NCBI GenBank assembly: GCA_947565425.1
Contig: CANOFW010000009.1
Location: 1 to 64,000, forward strand
Direction: 5' to 3'
From: an uncultured Lachnospiraceae bacterium
GTDB taxonomy: Bacteria; Bacillota; Clostridia; Lachnospirales; Lachnospiraceae
Length of the DNA stretch: 64,000 nucleotides
Shown: positions 36,086 to 46,985 of the stretch, in pieces
Layout of the letters: each line of letters starts with the position of its first letter
Numbering within the stretch: the first letter of the stretch is position 1
Notes under the pieces: model-generated
Told to the model about the DNA's origin: nothing
What the model saw: the letters and a program-made list of their open reading frames with translations, nothing else
The model's database searches: none
Translations under genes and position numbers: made by a program

Positions 36086-36340
36086 TTACTCCCACTTCTA
36101 TACCTTAAGGGACCGCTCCGAAGGAGTGTGTCATATTGGGGTGCCCTTGGGTATATGTAAGGAGTAAAACAAACTTGTCTCAATGGGAGTACAATCTCCG
36201 ATTGAGATAAAGCCTCTGGCAGATTGCAGGTGTGCGGATTTGTATATGTCAGCAAAGCTGACCTGCACCCCGCAGCAAGAACGCCGATGGCGTTCTTGAA
36301 AGTAGAAAAGGAATTGCCTACAGGCAGTTCCTTTTTATCA
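36086..36340 (+). ncRNA. Candidate structured RNA with terminal terminator
   Basis: This 250-base gene-free stretch is nearly continuous secondary structure: TTACTCC (36086-36092) with GGAGTAA (36161-36167), enclosing TATACC/GGTATA, AAGGG/CCCTT and CGCTCC-gaa-GGAGTG; then TCTCAAT/ATTGAGA with inner GGAG/CTCC (36178-36207); GTCAGC-aaa-GCTGAC (36248-36262); a 10-bp CAAGAACGCC-gat stem (36276-36298); and a terminator AAAAGGAATTGCC/GGCAGTTCCTTTTT (36306-36336). No known family was recognised. It may be a standalone sRNA or a long 3' UTR of the SH3b gene. 36341-36480 contains only a weak promoter-like TATAAA for the next gene. Confidence 0.55.
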
Positions 36341-36480
36341 TCTTATAGGAAAGACCTTGCCATGCTAAAGCGTAAAAGGGAGTGGATATGGGCTTGTCTA
36401 CTTTGTTCTTAACGTTTGGATTCGTTGTATAAAATATGCAAAATGCTTCAACCTATTAGTAAAATGATTAGGAGGAAGCT

Positions 36481-36912
36481 ATGCGCAATAACGAAGAAAT
36501 TAATGTATTGAAAGAAACGAGAAAAAACGCGTCTATGGCGGTGAATGCGATTGATGCGTTGATGGGCAAGATTTACAATCAGGAATTTGCTTATGAGCTG
36601 ACGGCAGAGCGCGACCGTTTTCGTGATTTTGAACGGAAAGCAGAAGCAGGACTGTGGGAACATGGGTTGGTATCAAAAGATTCCGGTATGCAAAAAGCGA
36701 TGCTGTGGGGCGCTATCCAGGCAAATACAGTATTGAATATCAGTACGAATCATGTAGCAGATATGATGATTCAGGGCAATGCCAGAGGGATCATGGAGCT
36801 TATGAAAACGAAACACAACAACAAGGCGAGCAGCAGTTTTGCCAATGAGCTTGCGGAAGAGTTGATGGATTTTGAGGAAGAGAATATTGAACGGTTGAAG
36901 CGTTTTTTGTAA
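36481..36912 (+). CDS. Uncharacterised helical protein
   Basis: 143 residues, entirely alpha-helical in character, without TM or signal. It resembles small ferritin-like/DUF2383-type helical bundles in length and polarity pattern, but no defining metal ligands were identified, so the family is open. A strong RBS (taggagga) supports ATG 36481. The last 11 codons are inside a 37-bp tandem duplication. Confidence 0.7.
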   Translation: MRNNEEINVLKETRKNASMAVNAIDALMGKIYNQEFAYELTAERDRFRDFERKAEAGLWEHGLVSKDSGMQKAMLWGAIQANTVLNISTNHVADMMIQGNARGIMELMKTKHNNKASSSFANELAEELMDFEEENIERLKRFL

Positions 36913-36953
36913 CAGAGAGAATATTGAACGGTTGAAGTGTTTTTTGTAACAGA
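36880..36953. repeat. 37-bp tandem duplication over a gene 3' end
   Basis: Unit 36880-36916 includes the last codons and TAA of the preceding gene; unit 36917-36953 repeats it with one c-to-t change. The second copy is not translated. Confidence 0.9.
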
Positions 36954-36976
36954 GAGAATTGTTGAGATAGAGAAAT

Positions 36977-37012
36977 CTTCACAGCAGCAAGGGCTGTTGT
37001 GAAGTATTTTTT
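36977..37012 (+). terminator. Terminator
   Basis: CTTCACAGCAGC pairs with GCTGTTGTGAAG (36977-37004) around a short loop, followed by tattttttc. Confidence 0.82.
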
Positions 37013-37047
37013 CAGCAGTGGTTTTCTGCAAGAAGTGGGGGCAAGTA

Positions 37048-37785
37048 ATGGAAGAACCTGTGAGAATCAATAAGTATTTAAGCGAGGCGGGCATTTGTTC
37101 CAGGAGAGAAGCCGATCGCCAAATTGAGGCGGGTAACGTAACCATCAATGGCAGAATGGCAATGATGGGTGACAAGGTCTCTGCGGGGGACGTTGTCATG
37201 TATGGCAAGAAAAAAGTCACCCGGGAAGAAGAAATGATTTTGCTTGCCGTAAATAAGCCGATAGGCATTGTCTGTACGGCTGAAAAGCGGGAAAAAGATA
37301 ATATTGTGGATTTTATCAATTATCCGAAACGCATTTATCCGATCGGGCGGTTGGATAAGACCTCACATGGGTTGTTGTTGATGACCAACCAAGGGGATTT
37401 GGTAAATAAAATGATGCGCAGCGGCAATTACCATGAGAAGGAATATATTGTCAAAGTGAATCGAGACCTCACAGAGGAATTTCTTCGCGGGATGGCAAAA
37501 GGCGTGTATCTGAAAGAACTGGATGCAACGACGAGACCTTGCCGTGTGGAAAAAGTGGGCAGGAGAGTATTTCGTATTATTTTGACGCAAGGAATGAATC
37601 GCCAAATCCGCAGAATGTGCGAGGCGTTTTCCTATTGTGTGATTGATTTAAAGCGTGTGCGTATTATGAATATTCGGCTGGGAGAACTCAAAGAGGGAAC
37701 GTACCGCAAGGTTACGCAGGAAGAATGGCGGGAATTACAGGAACAGATTAGACATTCCTCCAATGAGACAGTCATCCCCGGATAG
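37048..37785 (+). CDS. rluF: 23S rRNA pseudouridine synthase, RluF-like
   Basis: RsuA/RluB/E/F-family enzyme of 245 residues. An S4 RNA-binding domain (RINKYLSEAGICSRREADRQ, about 5-24) precedes the catalytic domain with GRLDKTSHGLLL (catalytic Asp in RLD) and the RQIRRMC motif near the C-terminus. Assignment to RluF (U2604) rather than RluB/E rests on overall resemblance and is less certain. The open frame begins at GTG 37018, but gggggc before ATG 37048 and the family N-terminus favour 37048. Confidence 0.85.
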   Translation: MEEPVRINKYLSEAGICSRREADRQIEAGNVTINGRMAMMGDKVSAGDVVMYGKKKVTREEEMILLAVNKPIGIVCTAEKREKDNIVDFINYPKRIYPIGRLDKTSHGLLLMTNQGDLVNKMMRSGNYHEKEYIVKVNRDLTEEFLRGMAKGVYLKELDATTRPCRVEKVGRRVFRIILTQGMNRQIRRMCEAFSYCVIDLKRVRIMNIRLGELKEGTYRKVTQEEWRELQEQIRHSSNETVIPG

Positions 37786-39834
<2,049 letters not shown>

Positions 39835-39917
39835 ATTATGTAGTTACTTTTTTGGATGTTACCAAGGGACTCAGAGTGATGGAAATAGAAAAATTTAGTA
39901 GAAAGAAGGAATGATTT

Positions 39918-40847
39918 ATGCCAATTAAAGTCCAAAGCGGATTGCCGGCGAGGGAAACGCTGGAGCAGGAAAATGTATTTACCATGGATGAAAACCGGGC
40001 GATGCACCAGGACATCAGACCGATTGAGGTGGGAATATTAAACCTGATGCCTTTGAAGGAAGATACAGAATTACAGATTTTGCGTGAGTTGTCTAATACG
40101 CCCTTACAGGTAGACGTGACGTTTGTGGTAGTGAGCAGCCATGAGTTCCGCAATACATCCAGCAGCCATTTGAATAAATTTTACAATACATTTGATGAAA
40201 TCAGAGACAGGAAATTTGACGGTTTTATCATTACTGGTGCGCCGGTTGAACAAATGGAATATGAAGCGGTGGACTATTGGCAGGAGTTTGAGCAGATATG
40301 TGAGTGGACGAAGACAAATGTGACCTCCACCATGCACCTTTGCTGGGGGGCGCAGGCGGCGCTCTACCACCATTATGGAATTCCCAAACACATGCTGGAA
40401 CAGAAGATGTTTGGATTGTTTGAACACAAAGTCAGCAATCGCAAAATCCCTTTGGTTCGCGGGTTTGATGATTATTTCCTTGCGCCGCATTCCAGACATA
40501 CCGAGGTGCGCAGGGAGGACATTGACAAGGTGCCAGGATTGACAGTTCTGGCAGAATCGCCAGAAGCGGGCGTTTTCTTGCTGATGGATATGACGGGCAA
40601 GAAAATTTTTGTGATGGGACACCCGGAATATGATAGAGTTACCTTACATACGGAATATATGCGTGATAAGGAGAAGGGGGTGGAGATTCAGATGCCGCGC
40701 AATTATTATGTGGATGATGATTGCACCACCCGTCCGCGTCTGCAATGGCGCGCCCACGCGAACGCTCTTTATTCTAACTGGCTTAACTATTATGTGTATC
40801 AGGCGACCCCTTATGAATATACTTCTGTGCCTGCGAAATATTTCTAA
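39918..40847 (+). CDS. metA: Homoserine O-acetyltransferase (MetA family)
   Basis: Activates homoserine for methionine synthesis. The catalytic triad is at family positions: Cys142 (LCWGAQ), His235 and Glu237 (MGHPEYD). Residue 111 is Glu (GAPVEQMEYE); in MetA enzymes Glu at 111 is associated with acetyl-CoA use and Gly with succinyl-CoA, so acetyl transfer is predicted. 309 residues is normal. The 39835-39917 leader is too short for a SAM or T-box riboswitch and none was seen. Confidence 0.94.
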   Translation: MPIKVQSGLPARETLEQENVFTMDENRAMHQDIRPIEVGILNLMPLKEDTELQILRELSNTPLQVDVTFVVVSSHEFRNTSSSHLNKFYNTFDEIRDRKFDGFIITGAPVEQMEYEAVDYWQEFEQICEWTKTNVTSTMHLCWGAQAALYHHYGIPKHMLEQKMFGLFEHKVSNRKIPLVRGFDDYFLAPHSRHTEVRREDIDKVPGLTVLAESPEAGVFLLMDMTGKKIFVMGHPEYDRVTLHTEYMRDKEKGVEIQMPRNYYVDDDCTTRPRLQWRAHANALYSNWLNYYVYQATPYEYTSVPAKYF

Positions 40848-40864
40848 AAACAGGCAGAATACCT

Positions 40865-40892
40865 TTGCAAAAATTGGATATTCTGCTATAAT
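40865..40892 (+). promoter_or_regulatory. Promoter of Asp23 gene
   Basis: TTGCAA (40865-40870), 16-bp spacer, TATAAT (40887-40892), just after metA. Confidence 0.6.
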
Positions 40893-40923
40893 GATAGGAC
40901 GAATAAGTTTAGGAGGCGTAATC

Positions 40924-41301
40924 ATGGCGGAAGACAGGAAGGCATATATGATTAAAGATGATAAGTTAGGAGAGGTACGGATTGCGGACGAGGTAGTTGC
41001 CATCATTGCCGGACTTGCCGCGACAGAGGTAGAGGGCGTAAGTTCAATGGCAGGCAATATTACCAATGAACTGGTGAGCAAGCTGGGCATGAAAAATCTG
41101 TCCAAGGGAATTAAGGTAGATGTTCAGGGAAGTGTCGTTAAGGTAGATGTAGCCTTGAATATATGTTTCGGTTATGCGATTCCTGAAGTGTCTGTGAAGG
41201 TACAGGAGAGAGTGAAATCTGCCATTGAGAATATGACAGGACTGGAAGTAAGCAATATCAATATACGAATTGCTGGCGTGAATATGGAGAAGCGCAAATA
41301 A
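40924..41301 (+). CDS. Asp23/Gls24 family envelope stress protein
   Basis: 125 residues from ATG 40924 (RBS taggagg at 40911-40917); the longer open frame to 40630 runs back through metA. The family signature VIAGLAATEVEGVSSMAG-like segment, KGIKVDV...VKVDVALNI and VQERVKSAIENMTGLEVSNINI match DUF322. In clostridia this gene very often sits just ahead of nusB, as here; it is linked to envelope or alkaline stress. Confidence 0.92.
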   Translation: MAEDRKAYMIKDDKLGEVRIADEVVAIIAGLAATEVEGVSSMAGNITNELVSKLGMKNLSKGIKVDVQGSVVKVDVALNICFGYAIPEVSVKVQERVKSAIENMTGLEVSNINIRIAGVNMEKRK

Positions 41302-41328
41302 GGAACCTTTAAAAGTAAAGACGTAAGT

Positions 41329-41364
41329 AAATAAGGATGTCTTTCAGGCATCCTTATTTATTTC
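41329..41364 (+). terminator. Terminator between asp23 and nusB
   Basis: AAATAAGGATG (41329-41339) pairs with CATCCTTATTT (41349-41359), followed by atttctat. Confidence 0.82.
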
Positions 41365-41395
41365 TATATGAGCACTCGCACATTAGGGAGGAAGA

Positions 41396-41791
41396 ATGAG
41401 TCGTAGAGAAATCAGGGAACAGATTTTTAAACTGTTATTCCGAGCGGAGTTTTACGAAGGAGAAGAGCTTGAGGAACAATGCCGGCTGTTTTTTGAGGAA
41501 CTTGCACAGGAGGATACAAAGGACACAGATTATATCCGGCATAAGTTTGCAGATGTTTTAAGCCATATGACGGAAATTGACGCCATGGTGAACGAGGTGG
41601 CGCAGGGCTGGAAAACCAGCCGTATGGGTAAGGTGGATCTGACTCTGATTCGTCTTGCCGTATATGAGATGAAATTTGAGGAGGATGTTCCGCAAGGGGT
41701 GGCGATTAACGAAGCGGTGGAGTTGGCGAAGCATTATGGGACGGATGATTCGTCTTCTTTCGTCAATGGAATCCTTGCAAAACTGGTATGA
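41396..41791 (+). CDS. nusB: Transcription antitermination factor NusB
   Basis: 131-residue all-helical NusB, part of the rRNA antitermination complex with NusE. N-terminal SRREIREQIFKLLFRAEF (about 2-19) and C-terminal AINEAVELAKHYG/SSFVNGILAKL are diagnostic. The xseA start overlaps its stop (ATGA-type, 41788). It opens the conserved block ending in spoIVB. Confidence 0.95.
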   Translation: MSRREIREQIFKLLFRAEFYEGEELEEQCRLFFEELAQEDTKDTDYIRHKFADVLSHMTEIDAMVNEVAQGWKTSRMGKVDLTLIRLAVYEMKFEEDVPQGVAINEAVELAKHYGTDDSSSFVNGILAKLV

Positions 41792-43017
41792 CAAAAAATG
41801 TATATACGGTAGGACAAGTCAACGCCTACATCAAAAATATGTTCACCCAAGATTTTATGATGAATCGTATTTATGTCAAGGGTGAAGTGTCAAATTGTAA
41901 ATATCATACGTCAGGTCACATTTATTTCACACTCAAGGATGAGACGGGCGCTTTGCCAGCAGTCCTTTTTGCCGGTAACCGCAAAGGCTTATCCTTTGAC
42001 ATGAGAAATGGTGATAATGTGATTGCGCTGGGTTCTATTTCCGTCTATGAGCGGGATGGCAAATACCAGCTCTATGCCAAAGAGATCCTTTTGGATGGCG
42101 CAGGGCTTTTGTATCAGCGTTTTGAGGCTTTAAAACGGGAACTGGAAGAAATGGGGATGTTTGCACAGGAGTATAAGCAGCCCATTCCTTCCTATATTAA
42201 GACGCTCGGTATTGTGACAGCTCCTACGGGTGCGGCAATTCGCGATATTCAAAACATTACCAGGCGCAGAAATCCATTTGTACAGCCCATTCTCTATCCG
42301 GCGCTGGTACAGGGAGAGGGTGCGGCGGCGAGCATAGTCAATGGCATCTATGCGTTAGAGCAGCTTGGCGTGGATGTGATGATTGTCGGTAGGGGCGGCG
42401 GCTCGATGGAAGATTTATGGGCGTTTAACGAAGAGATTGTGGCGCGCGCTATTTTTGAATGTTCCGTGCCGGTTATCTCGGCGGTAGGTCATGAGACAGA
42501 TATTACCATTGCAGATTATGTGGCAGATTTGCGGGCGCCTACGCCGTCCGCAGCGGCAGAACTTGCCGTCTATGATGTCCGTCAGTTACAAGGGCAGCTT
42601 CTCACCATGCAGATGGAATTGAATCGCAGGCTCGGTGAGAAGTTACAATATTGTCGGGAAAAGTTCGGTGAGTTTGAGAGAAGCGTAAAGCTGCTCAGTC
42701 CGGCGAACCGGCTCAATGACAGGCGGCAGATGGCGGCAGATTTGGCGGACAGGCTTGCACTTATGATGCAGCAGCGCCTTACTGCCAGCAGGCATGAGCT
42801 GGAACTGTATGCAGGTAAACTTGAGGCAATGTCTCCGGCTAAGAAAATGAGCCAGGGATATGCGTTTGTATCGGATCAGGCAGGCAGGGGCATACAAGGT
42901 GTGGATAACTTACAGCAGGGAGATTTGCTTACGATTCATATGATGAATGGCAGGGTGAAAGCTCAGGTATGCGAGATAGCCAAAGAAGCTGCTTTTGAAC
43001 AAGGGTGCGGCAATTAG
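41788..43017 (+). CDS. xseA: Exodeoxyribonuclease VII large subunit
   Basis: 409 residues. The N-terminal OB fold (VSNCKYHTSGHIYFTLKD, about 32-49) and catalytic region with TAPTGAAIRDI (about 145), GRGGGSMEDLWAF (about 205) and GHETDITIADYVAD (about 231) are intact. It overlaps nusB by 4 nt. It degrades single-stranded DNA together with XseB. Confidence 0.96.
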   Translation: MTKNVYTVGQVNAYIKNMFTQDFMMNRIYVKGEVSNCKYHTSGHIYFTLKDETGALPAVLFAGNRKGLSFDMRNGDNVIALGSISVYERDGKYQLYAKEILLDGAGLLYQRFEALKRELEEMGMFAQEYKQPIPSYIKTLGIVTAPTGAAIRDIQNITRRRNPFVQPILYPALVQGEGAAASIVNGIYALEQLGVDVMIVGRGGGSMEDLWAFNEEIVARAIFECSVPVISAVGHETDITIADYVADLRAPTPSAAAELAVYDVRQLQGQLLTMQMELNRRLGEKLQYCREKFGEFERSVKLLSPANRLNDRRQMAADLADRLALMMQQRLTASRHELELYAGKLEAMSPAKKMSQGYAFVSDQAGRGIQGVDNLQQGDLLTIHMMNGRVKAQVCEIAKEAAFEQGCGN

Positions 43018-43032
43018 AATGAGGTGAAAATT

Positions 43033-43257
43033 ATGGGTAAAGGCGAACAACAGGAGGCGTCCCTGGAAGAAACGTTTCAGGAGCTTTCATCCATCATAGA
43101 AAAAATGCAGGAGCGGGATGTTACTTTGGAGGAGTCTTTTTCCCTGTATGAACAGGGCATCCGTAAACTCAAGCTCTGCAATGACAAAATAGACAATGTT
43201 GAAAAGAAAATGCTCCTGCTCAATCAGCAGGGAGAACTGGAGGCATTTGATGAATAA
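43033..43257 (+). CDS. xseB: Exodeoxyribonuclease VII small subunit
   Basis: 74 residues from ATG 43033 (gaggtg RBS at 43021-43026; GTG 43024 is inside the RBS). The family motif LEETFQELSSIIEKMQ and the L-x-x-C-x-x-K-I-x-x-x-E tail are present. It overlaps ispA by 8 nt. Confidence 0.93.
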   Translation: MGKGEQQEASLEETFQELSSIIEKMQERDVTLEESFSLYEQGIRKLKLCNDKIDNVEKKMLLLNQQGELEAFDE

Positions 43258-44143
43258 AGATTTCAGCGAAGAGGTAGCGCAACGCACCTGTCAGATAGAG
43301 AAAATTCTTGACAAATATTTGCCGAAAGAAGAGGGGTACCAGAAGACGGTGATTGAGGCGATGAATTATAGTGTCAGAGCAGGGGGCAAGCGACTGCGCC
43401 CTATGCTGATGTGGGAGACGTACCGCATGTTCGGCGGGAGGTCTGAGGTGATTGAGCCGTTTATGGCAGCGATTGAGATGATACATACATACTCGCTGGT
43501 ACATGATGATCTTCCGGCAATGGATAATGATGAATTTCGCCGGGGAAAGAAGACTACCCATGCACAGTACGGCGAGGCGATGGGGATTCTTGCCGGGGAC
43601 GGTTTGTTGAATTATGCGTTTGAGACAGCGGCAGGAGCTTTTGAGCTGGAGCCGGCAAATATGCAGATCGGCAAAGCTATTTCCGTACTCGCGAACAAAG
43701 CAGGAATCTATGGTATGTTAGGCGGACAGTGTGTGGATGTGGAAGCGGAAGGAAAATCGGTAACGGAGGAGACATTAAGGTTCATTTACCGTTTGAAGAC
43801 AGGGGCATTGTTGGAAACATCTATGATGATTGGCGCGATTCTTGCGGGAGCGACGAAGAGTGAACAGCAGAAAGTAGAACAGGCAGCCGGGGAGTTGGGG
43901 TTAGCATTTCAGATTCAGGATGATATTTTAGACGTTACGAGTACGACGGAAGATTTGGGTAAGCCGGTGGGCAGTGATGAGAAGAACCACAAAACGACCT
44001 GGGTAACGTTATTTGGGATTGAACAGGCGAAGCAGGACGTAGAGGAATTGTCCAGACACAGTGTGACGTTGATGGACACGTTGGTAGTGAAAAATGAATT
44101 TCTTACCACGCTTATGTTGGATCTGATTCACAGAAAGAAATGA
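43250..44143 (+). CDS. ispA: Polyprenyl synthetase (farnesyl/geranyl diphosphate synthase)
   Basis: 297 residues from ATG 43250, preceded by ggagg; the frame is open further upstream within xseB. Both aspartate-rich motifs are present, DDLPAMD (about 86-92) and QDDILD (about 222-227), with GGKRLRP near 45. It makes C15 prenyl diphosphate from IPP/DMAPP, next to dxs of the same pathway. Confidence 0.94.
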   Translation: MNKDFSEEVAQRTCQIEKILDKYLPKEEGYQKTVIEAMNYSVRAGGKRLRPMLMWETYRMFGGRSEVIEPFMAAIEMIHTYSLVHDDLPAMDNDEFRRGKKTTHAQYGEAMGILAGDGLLNYAFETAAGAFELEPANMQIGKAISVLANKAGIYGMLGGQCVDVEAEGKSVTEETLRFIYRLKTGALLETSMMIGAILAGATKSEQQKVEQAAGELGLAFQIQDDILDVTSTTEDLGKPVGSDEKNHKTTWVTLFGIEQAKQDVEELSRHSVTLMDTLVVKNEFLTTLMLDLIHRKK

Positions 44144-44161
44144 CAGGAGATGGTATTTCCT

Positions 44162-46033
44162 ATGGTTATGGACAAAATAAAAGAAGCCAACGATATCAAG
44201 AAACTGGATAAAGGGCAATTGCCGGTACTGGCACAGGAAATTCGTGAGTTTCTGATTGAGAAAATATCAGTAAGCGGCGGTCATTTGGCTTCTAATTTGG
44301 GGACGGTGGAGTTGACAATGGCGTTGCACCTGGCGTTTCAACTTCCGCAGGATAAGATAATCTGGGATGTAGGGCATCAGTCTTACACACACAAGATTCT
44401 TACCGGGAGGCAGGAAGGGTTTGAACAGCTTCGCAAATATGGCGGCATGAGCGGTTTTCCCAAACGAAAGGAGAGTTCCTGCGACTGTTTCGACACAGGG
44501 CATAGTTCGACCTCTATTTCTGCGGGCTTAGGTTATGCGGAGGCGAGGGAAATTACTGGGGGTTCTTACAAAGTTATTTCCGTGATTGGAGATGGAGCAA
44601 TGACTGGCGGGATGGCATATGAGGCTTTGAACAATGCTTCGCGCCTCAAGACAAATTTTATTATTGTACTCAACGATAATAATATGTCCATTTCTGAGAA
44701 TGTGGGAGGGCTTTCCAGGCATTTGGGGAACCTGCGTACAGCGGACGCATATCAGGGCTTGAAGGAGGGCGTTACGAATTCTCTGAATCGTATACCGGTT
44801 GTGGGAGAGCGTATTGTTACGCGCATTCGGCGTACGAAGAGCGGCATCAAACAGCTTTTTATACCGGGAATGCTCTTTGAGAATATGGGGATTACTTATT
44901 TAGGTCCGGTGGACGGACATGATATTGGAGTTATGACAAGGACGCTGCGCGAGGCATCGAAAGTCAATGGCGCAGTGCTTGTGCATGTTTTGACGAAGAA
45001 GGGAAAAGGGTATGCGCCGGCGGAACGTCACCCGGCGAGATTCCATGGGGCGGAGCCGTTTGCCATTGATACGGGACTTCCGCTAAAACGCAGAACATCA
45101 GCCAATTACACAGACATTTTTTCTACCGTGATGCGCAAGCTGGGAGAGCGCGACGAGAAGATTGTGGCGATTACGGCGGCAATGAAAGATGGTACGGGTT
45201 TAAAACGATTTCACAATATGTTCCCGGAACGATTTTTTGATGTGGGGATTGCCGAGGGCCATGCGGTTACGTTTGCAGCAGGTCTGGCAGCGGCAGGACT
45301 TAAACCTGTGGTGGCGGTGTATTCTTCCTTTTTGCAGCGTGCCTACGACCAGATGTTGCATGATGTCTGCATTCAGGATTTGCCGGTAGTATTTGCCATT
45401 GACCGTGCAGGACTTGTGGGGAGCGATGGGGAGACGCATCAGGGAATTTTTGATTTGTCTTATCTTGCTACTATTCCGAATATGAGTATTTTAGCGCCCA
45501 AGAATAAATGGGAGCTTTCAGATATGCTGAAATTTGCCGTGAACTTTGACCATCCCATAGCTATCCGCTATCCCAGAGGGAAGGCGTACGATGGACTCAA
45601 AGAATTTCGCGCGGACATTAGTTACGGCAAGAGCGAGATGATTTATCAGGAACAAGAAATTGCGCTGCTTGCTGTGGGAAGTATGGTAGAGACGGCGGTA
45701 CAGGTGTATAAGCTGCTCAAATCCATGGGATATTTCTGTTCGCTTATTAATGTTCGTTTTGTAAAACCGTTAGATATAGAATTGTTGGACAGCATGGTAG
45801 AGCAACATGATTATTTGGTGACATTGGAAGAAAACGTAATCAGCGGCGGGTTTGGCGAGCATGTAATACAGTATTTTAATGAAAAGGATGCACAGCATAT
45901 GCCTAGGATTCTAAACATTGCCTTGCCGAACGTTTATGTGGAGCATGGGAATGTGGATATTTTAAAGAAGGAACTTGAGGTAGATGCGGAATCTATCGTG
46001 AAGCGTATTGTAGCGGATTATGTGCGTAAATAG
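44162..46033 (+). CDS. dxs: 1-deoxy-D-xylulose-5-phosphate synthase
   Basis: First enzyme of the MEP isoprenoid pathway, a TPP-dependent transketolase-like protein of about 623 residues. The TPP motif GDGAMTGGMAYEALNNA (about 143-159), GHSSTSIS (about 116) and the Pyr domain GIAEGHAVTFAAGLA (about 360) are present. ATG 44150 abuts the aggag RBS with no spacing, so 44162 (or 44168) is more plausible. Coupled with ispA. Confidence 0.95.
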   Translation: MVMDKIKEANDIKKLDKGQLPVLAQEIREFLIEKISVSGGHLASNLGTVELTMALHLAFQLPQDKIIWDVGHQSYTHKILTGRQEGFEQLRKYGGMSGFPKRKESSCDCFDTGHSSTSISAGLGYAEAREITGGSYKVISVIGDGAMTGGMAYEALNNASRLKTNFIIVLNDNNMSISENVGGLSRHLGNLRTADAYQGLKEGVTNSLNRIPVVGERIVTRIRRTKSGIKQLFIPGMLFENMGITYLGPVDGHDIGVMTRTLREASKVNGAVLVHVLTKKGKGYAPAERHPARFHGAEPFAIDTGLPLKRRTSANYTDIFSTVMRKLGERDEKIVAITAAMKDGTGLKRFHNMFPERFFDVGIAEGHAVTFAAGLAAAGLKPVVAVYSSFLQRAYDQMLHDVCIQDLPVVFAIDRAGLVGSDGETHQGIFDLSYLATIPNMSILAPKNKWELSDMLKFAVNFDHPIAIRYPRGKAYDGLKEFRADISYGKSEMIYQEQEIALLAVGSMVETAVQVYKLLKSMGYFCSLINVRFVKPLDIELLDSMVEQHDYLVTLEENVISGGFGEHVIQYFNEKDAQHMPRILNIALPNVYVEHGNVDILKKELEVDAESIVKRIVADYVRK

Positions 46034-46082
46034 AAATGTTTTTCTGTAACAATGTATGTTTTTAATTTAGAAAGGTTATTGC

Positions 46083-46964
46083 ATGAAAGAACGTTTAGAT
46101 GTGCTTCTAGTGCAGCGAGGGCTTGCACCCTCCCGGGAAAAAGCAAAGACGATGATTATGGAAGGAAATGTGTTTGTAGCAGGGCAACGGGAGGATAAAG
46201 CGGGCAGTGCTTTTGATGCGAATGCCAAGATTGAGGTTCGGGGAAATACATTAAAATATGTGAGCCGCGGCGGTCTGAAACTGGAAAAGGCCATGCAGAA
46301 CTTTGGCATTGATTTACAAGATAAGATTTGCATGGATATCGGGGCGTCCACCGGAGGCTTTACAGATTGTATGCTGCAAAACGGCGCTCGCAAAGTCTAT
46401 GCTGTAGATGTCGGTTATGGGCAATTTGCCTGGACTTTGCGGCAGGATTCGCGTGTGGTTTGTATGGAGAAGACAAATATTCGCTATGTAACGCCGGAGA
46501 ATATTGAGGACGTGTTGGATTTTGCTTCGGCAGACGTATCGTTTATCTCTCTTACCAAAGTATTGCCAGCGGCAAAAGAACTGTTGTCTTCGGCGGGAGA
46601 AATGGTTTGCCTGATTAAACCGCAGTTTGAAGCGGGACGTGAAAAGGTGGGAAAAAAGGGTGTAGTCCGCGATTCCAAAGTACATAAAGAAGTCATTGAC
46701 AAGGTTCTTGCGTTTGCTCGGGAGCTGGGCTTTGACATTCTTAATCTGGACTTTTCTCCGATTAAGGGACCCGAAGGAAATATCGAGTACCTTGTGCATA
46801 TAAAGAAAGGCGCAGAAATACAGGAAGAAATGGTGGAACGAAAGGAAGTTACGGCAGAGGCACAAGAGCAAATGGCAACTGTTTCTGAAATCGTGGCGCG
46901 GGCACATGAAGCTTTGAAATCGAAGACTCCGCAGCAGGCTGGCGAGGAAACAAGCCAGGATTAG
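46083..46964 (+). CDS. tlyA: TlyA-family rRNA 2'-O-methyltransferase
   Basis: 293 residues. An N-terminal S4 domain (RLDVLLVQRGLAPSREKAKT) is joined to an FtsJ-like methyltransferase (SAM motif DIGASTGGFTDCML, about 81-94; catalytic-type K in LIKPQFEAGREKVGKKG). Homologues methylate ribose of 16S/23S C residues. The family lies between dxs and nadK/argR in many Firmicutes. Confidence 0.93.
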   Translation: MKERLDVLLVQRGLAPSREKAKTMIMEGNVFVAGQREDKAGSAFDANAKIEVRGNTLKYVSRGGLKLEKAMQNFGIDLQDKICMDIGASTGGFTDCMLQNGARKVYAVDVGYGQFAWTLRQDSRVVCMEKTNIRYVTPENIEDVLDFASADVSFISLTKVLPAAKELLSSAGEMVCLIKPQFEAGREKVGKKGVVRDSKVHKEVIDKVLAFARELGFDILNLDFSPIKGPEGNIEYLVHIKKGAEIQEEMVERKEVTAEAQEQMATVSEIVARAHEALKSKTPQQAGEETSQD

Positions 46965-46985
46965 GAGAAAGGGGCATTTTGTACA

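Noticed and set aside
36224..36412. 62-residue plus-strand open frame
   Set aside because: Runs through two hairpins and the terminator of the candidate ncRNA; no RBS, no family resemblance.
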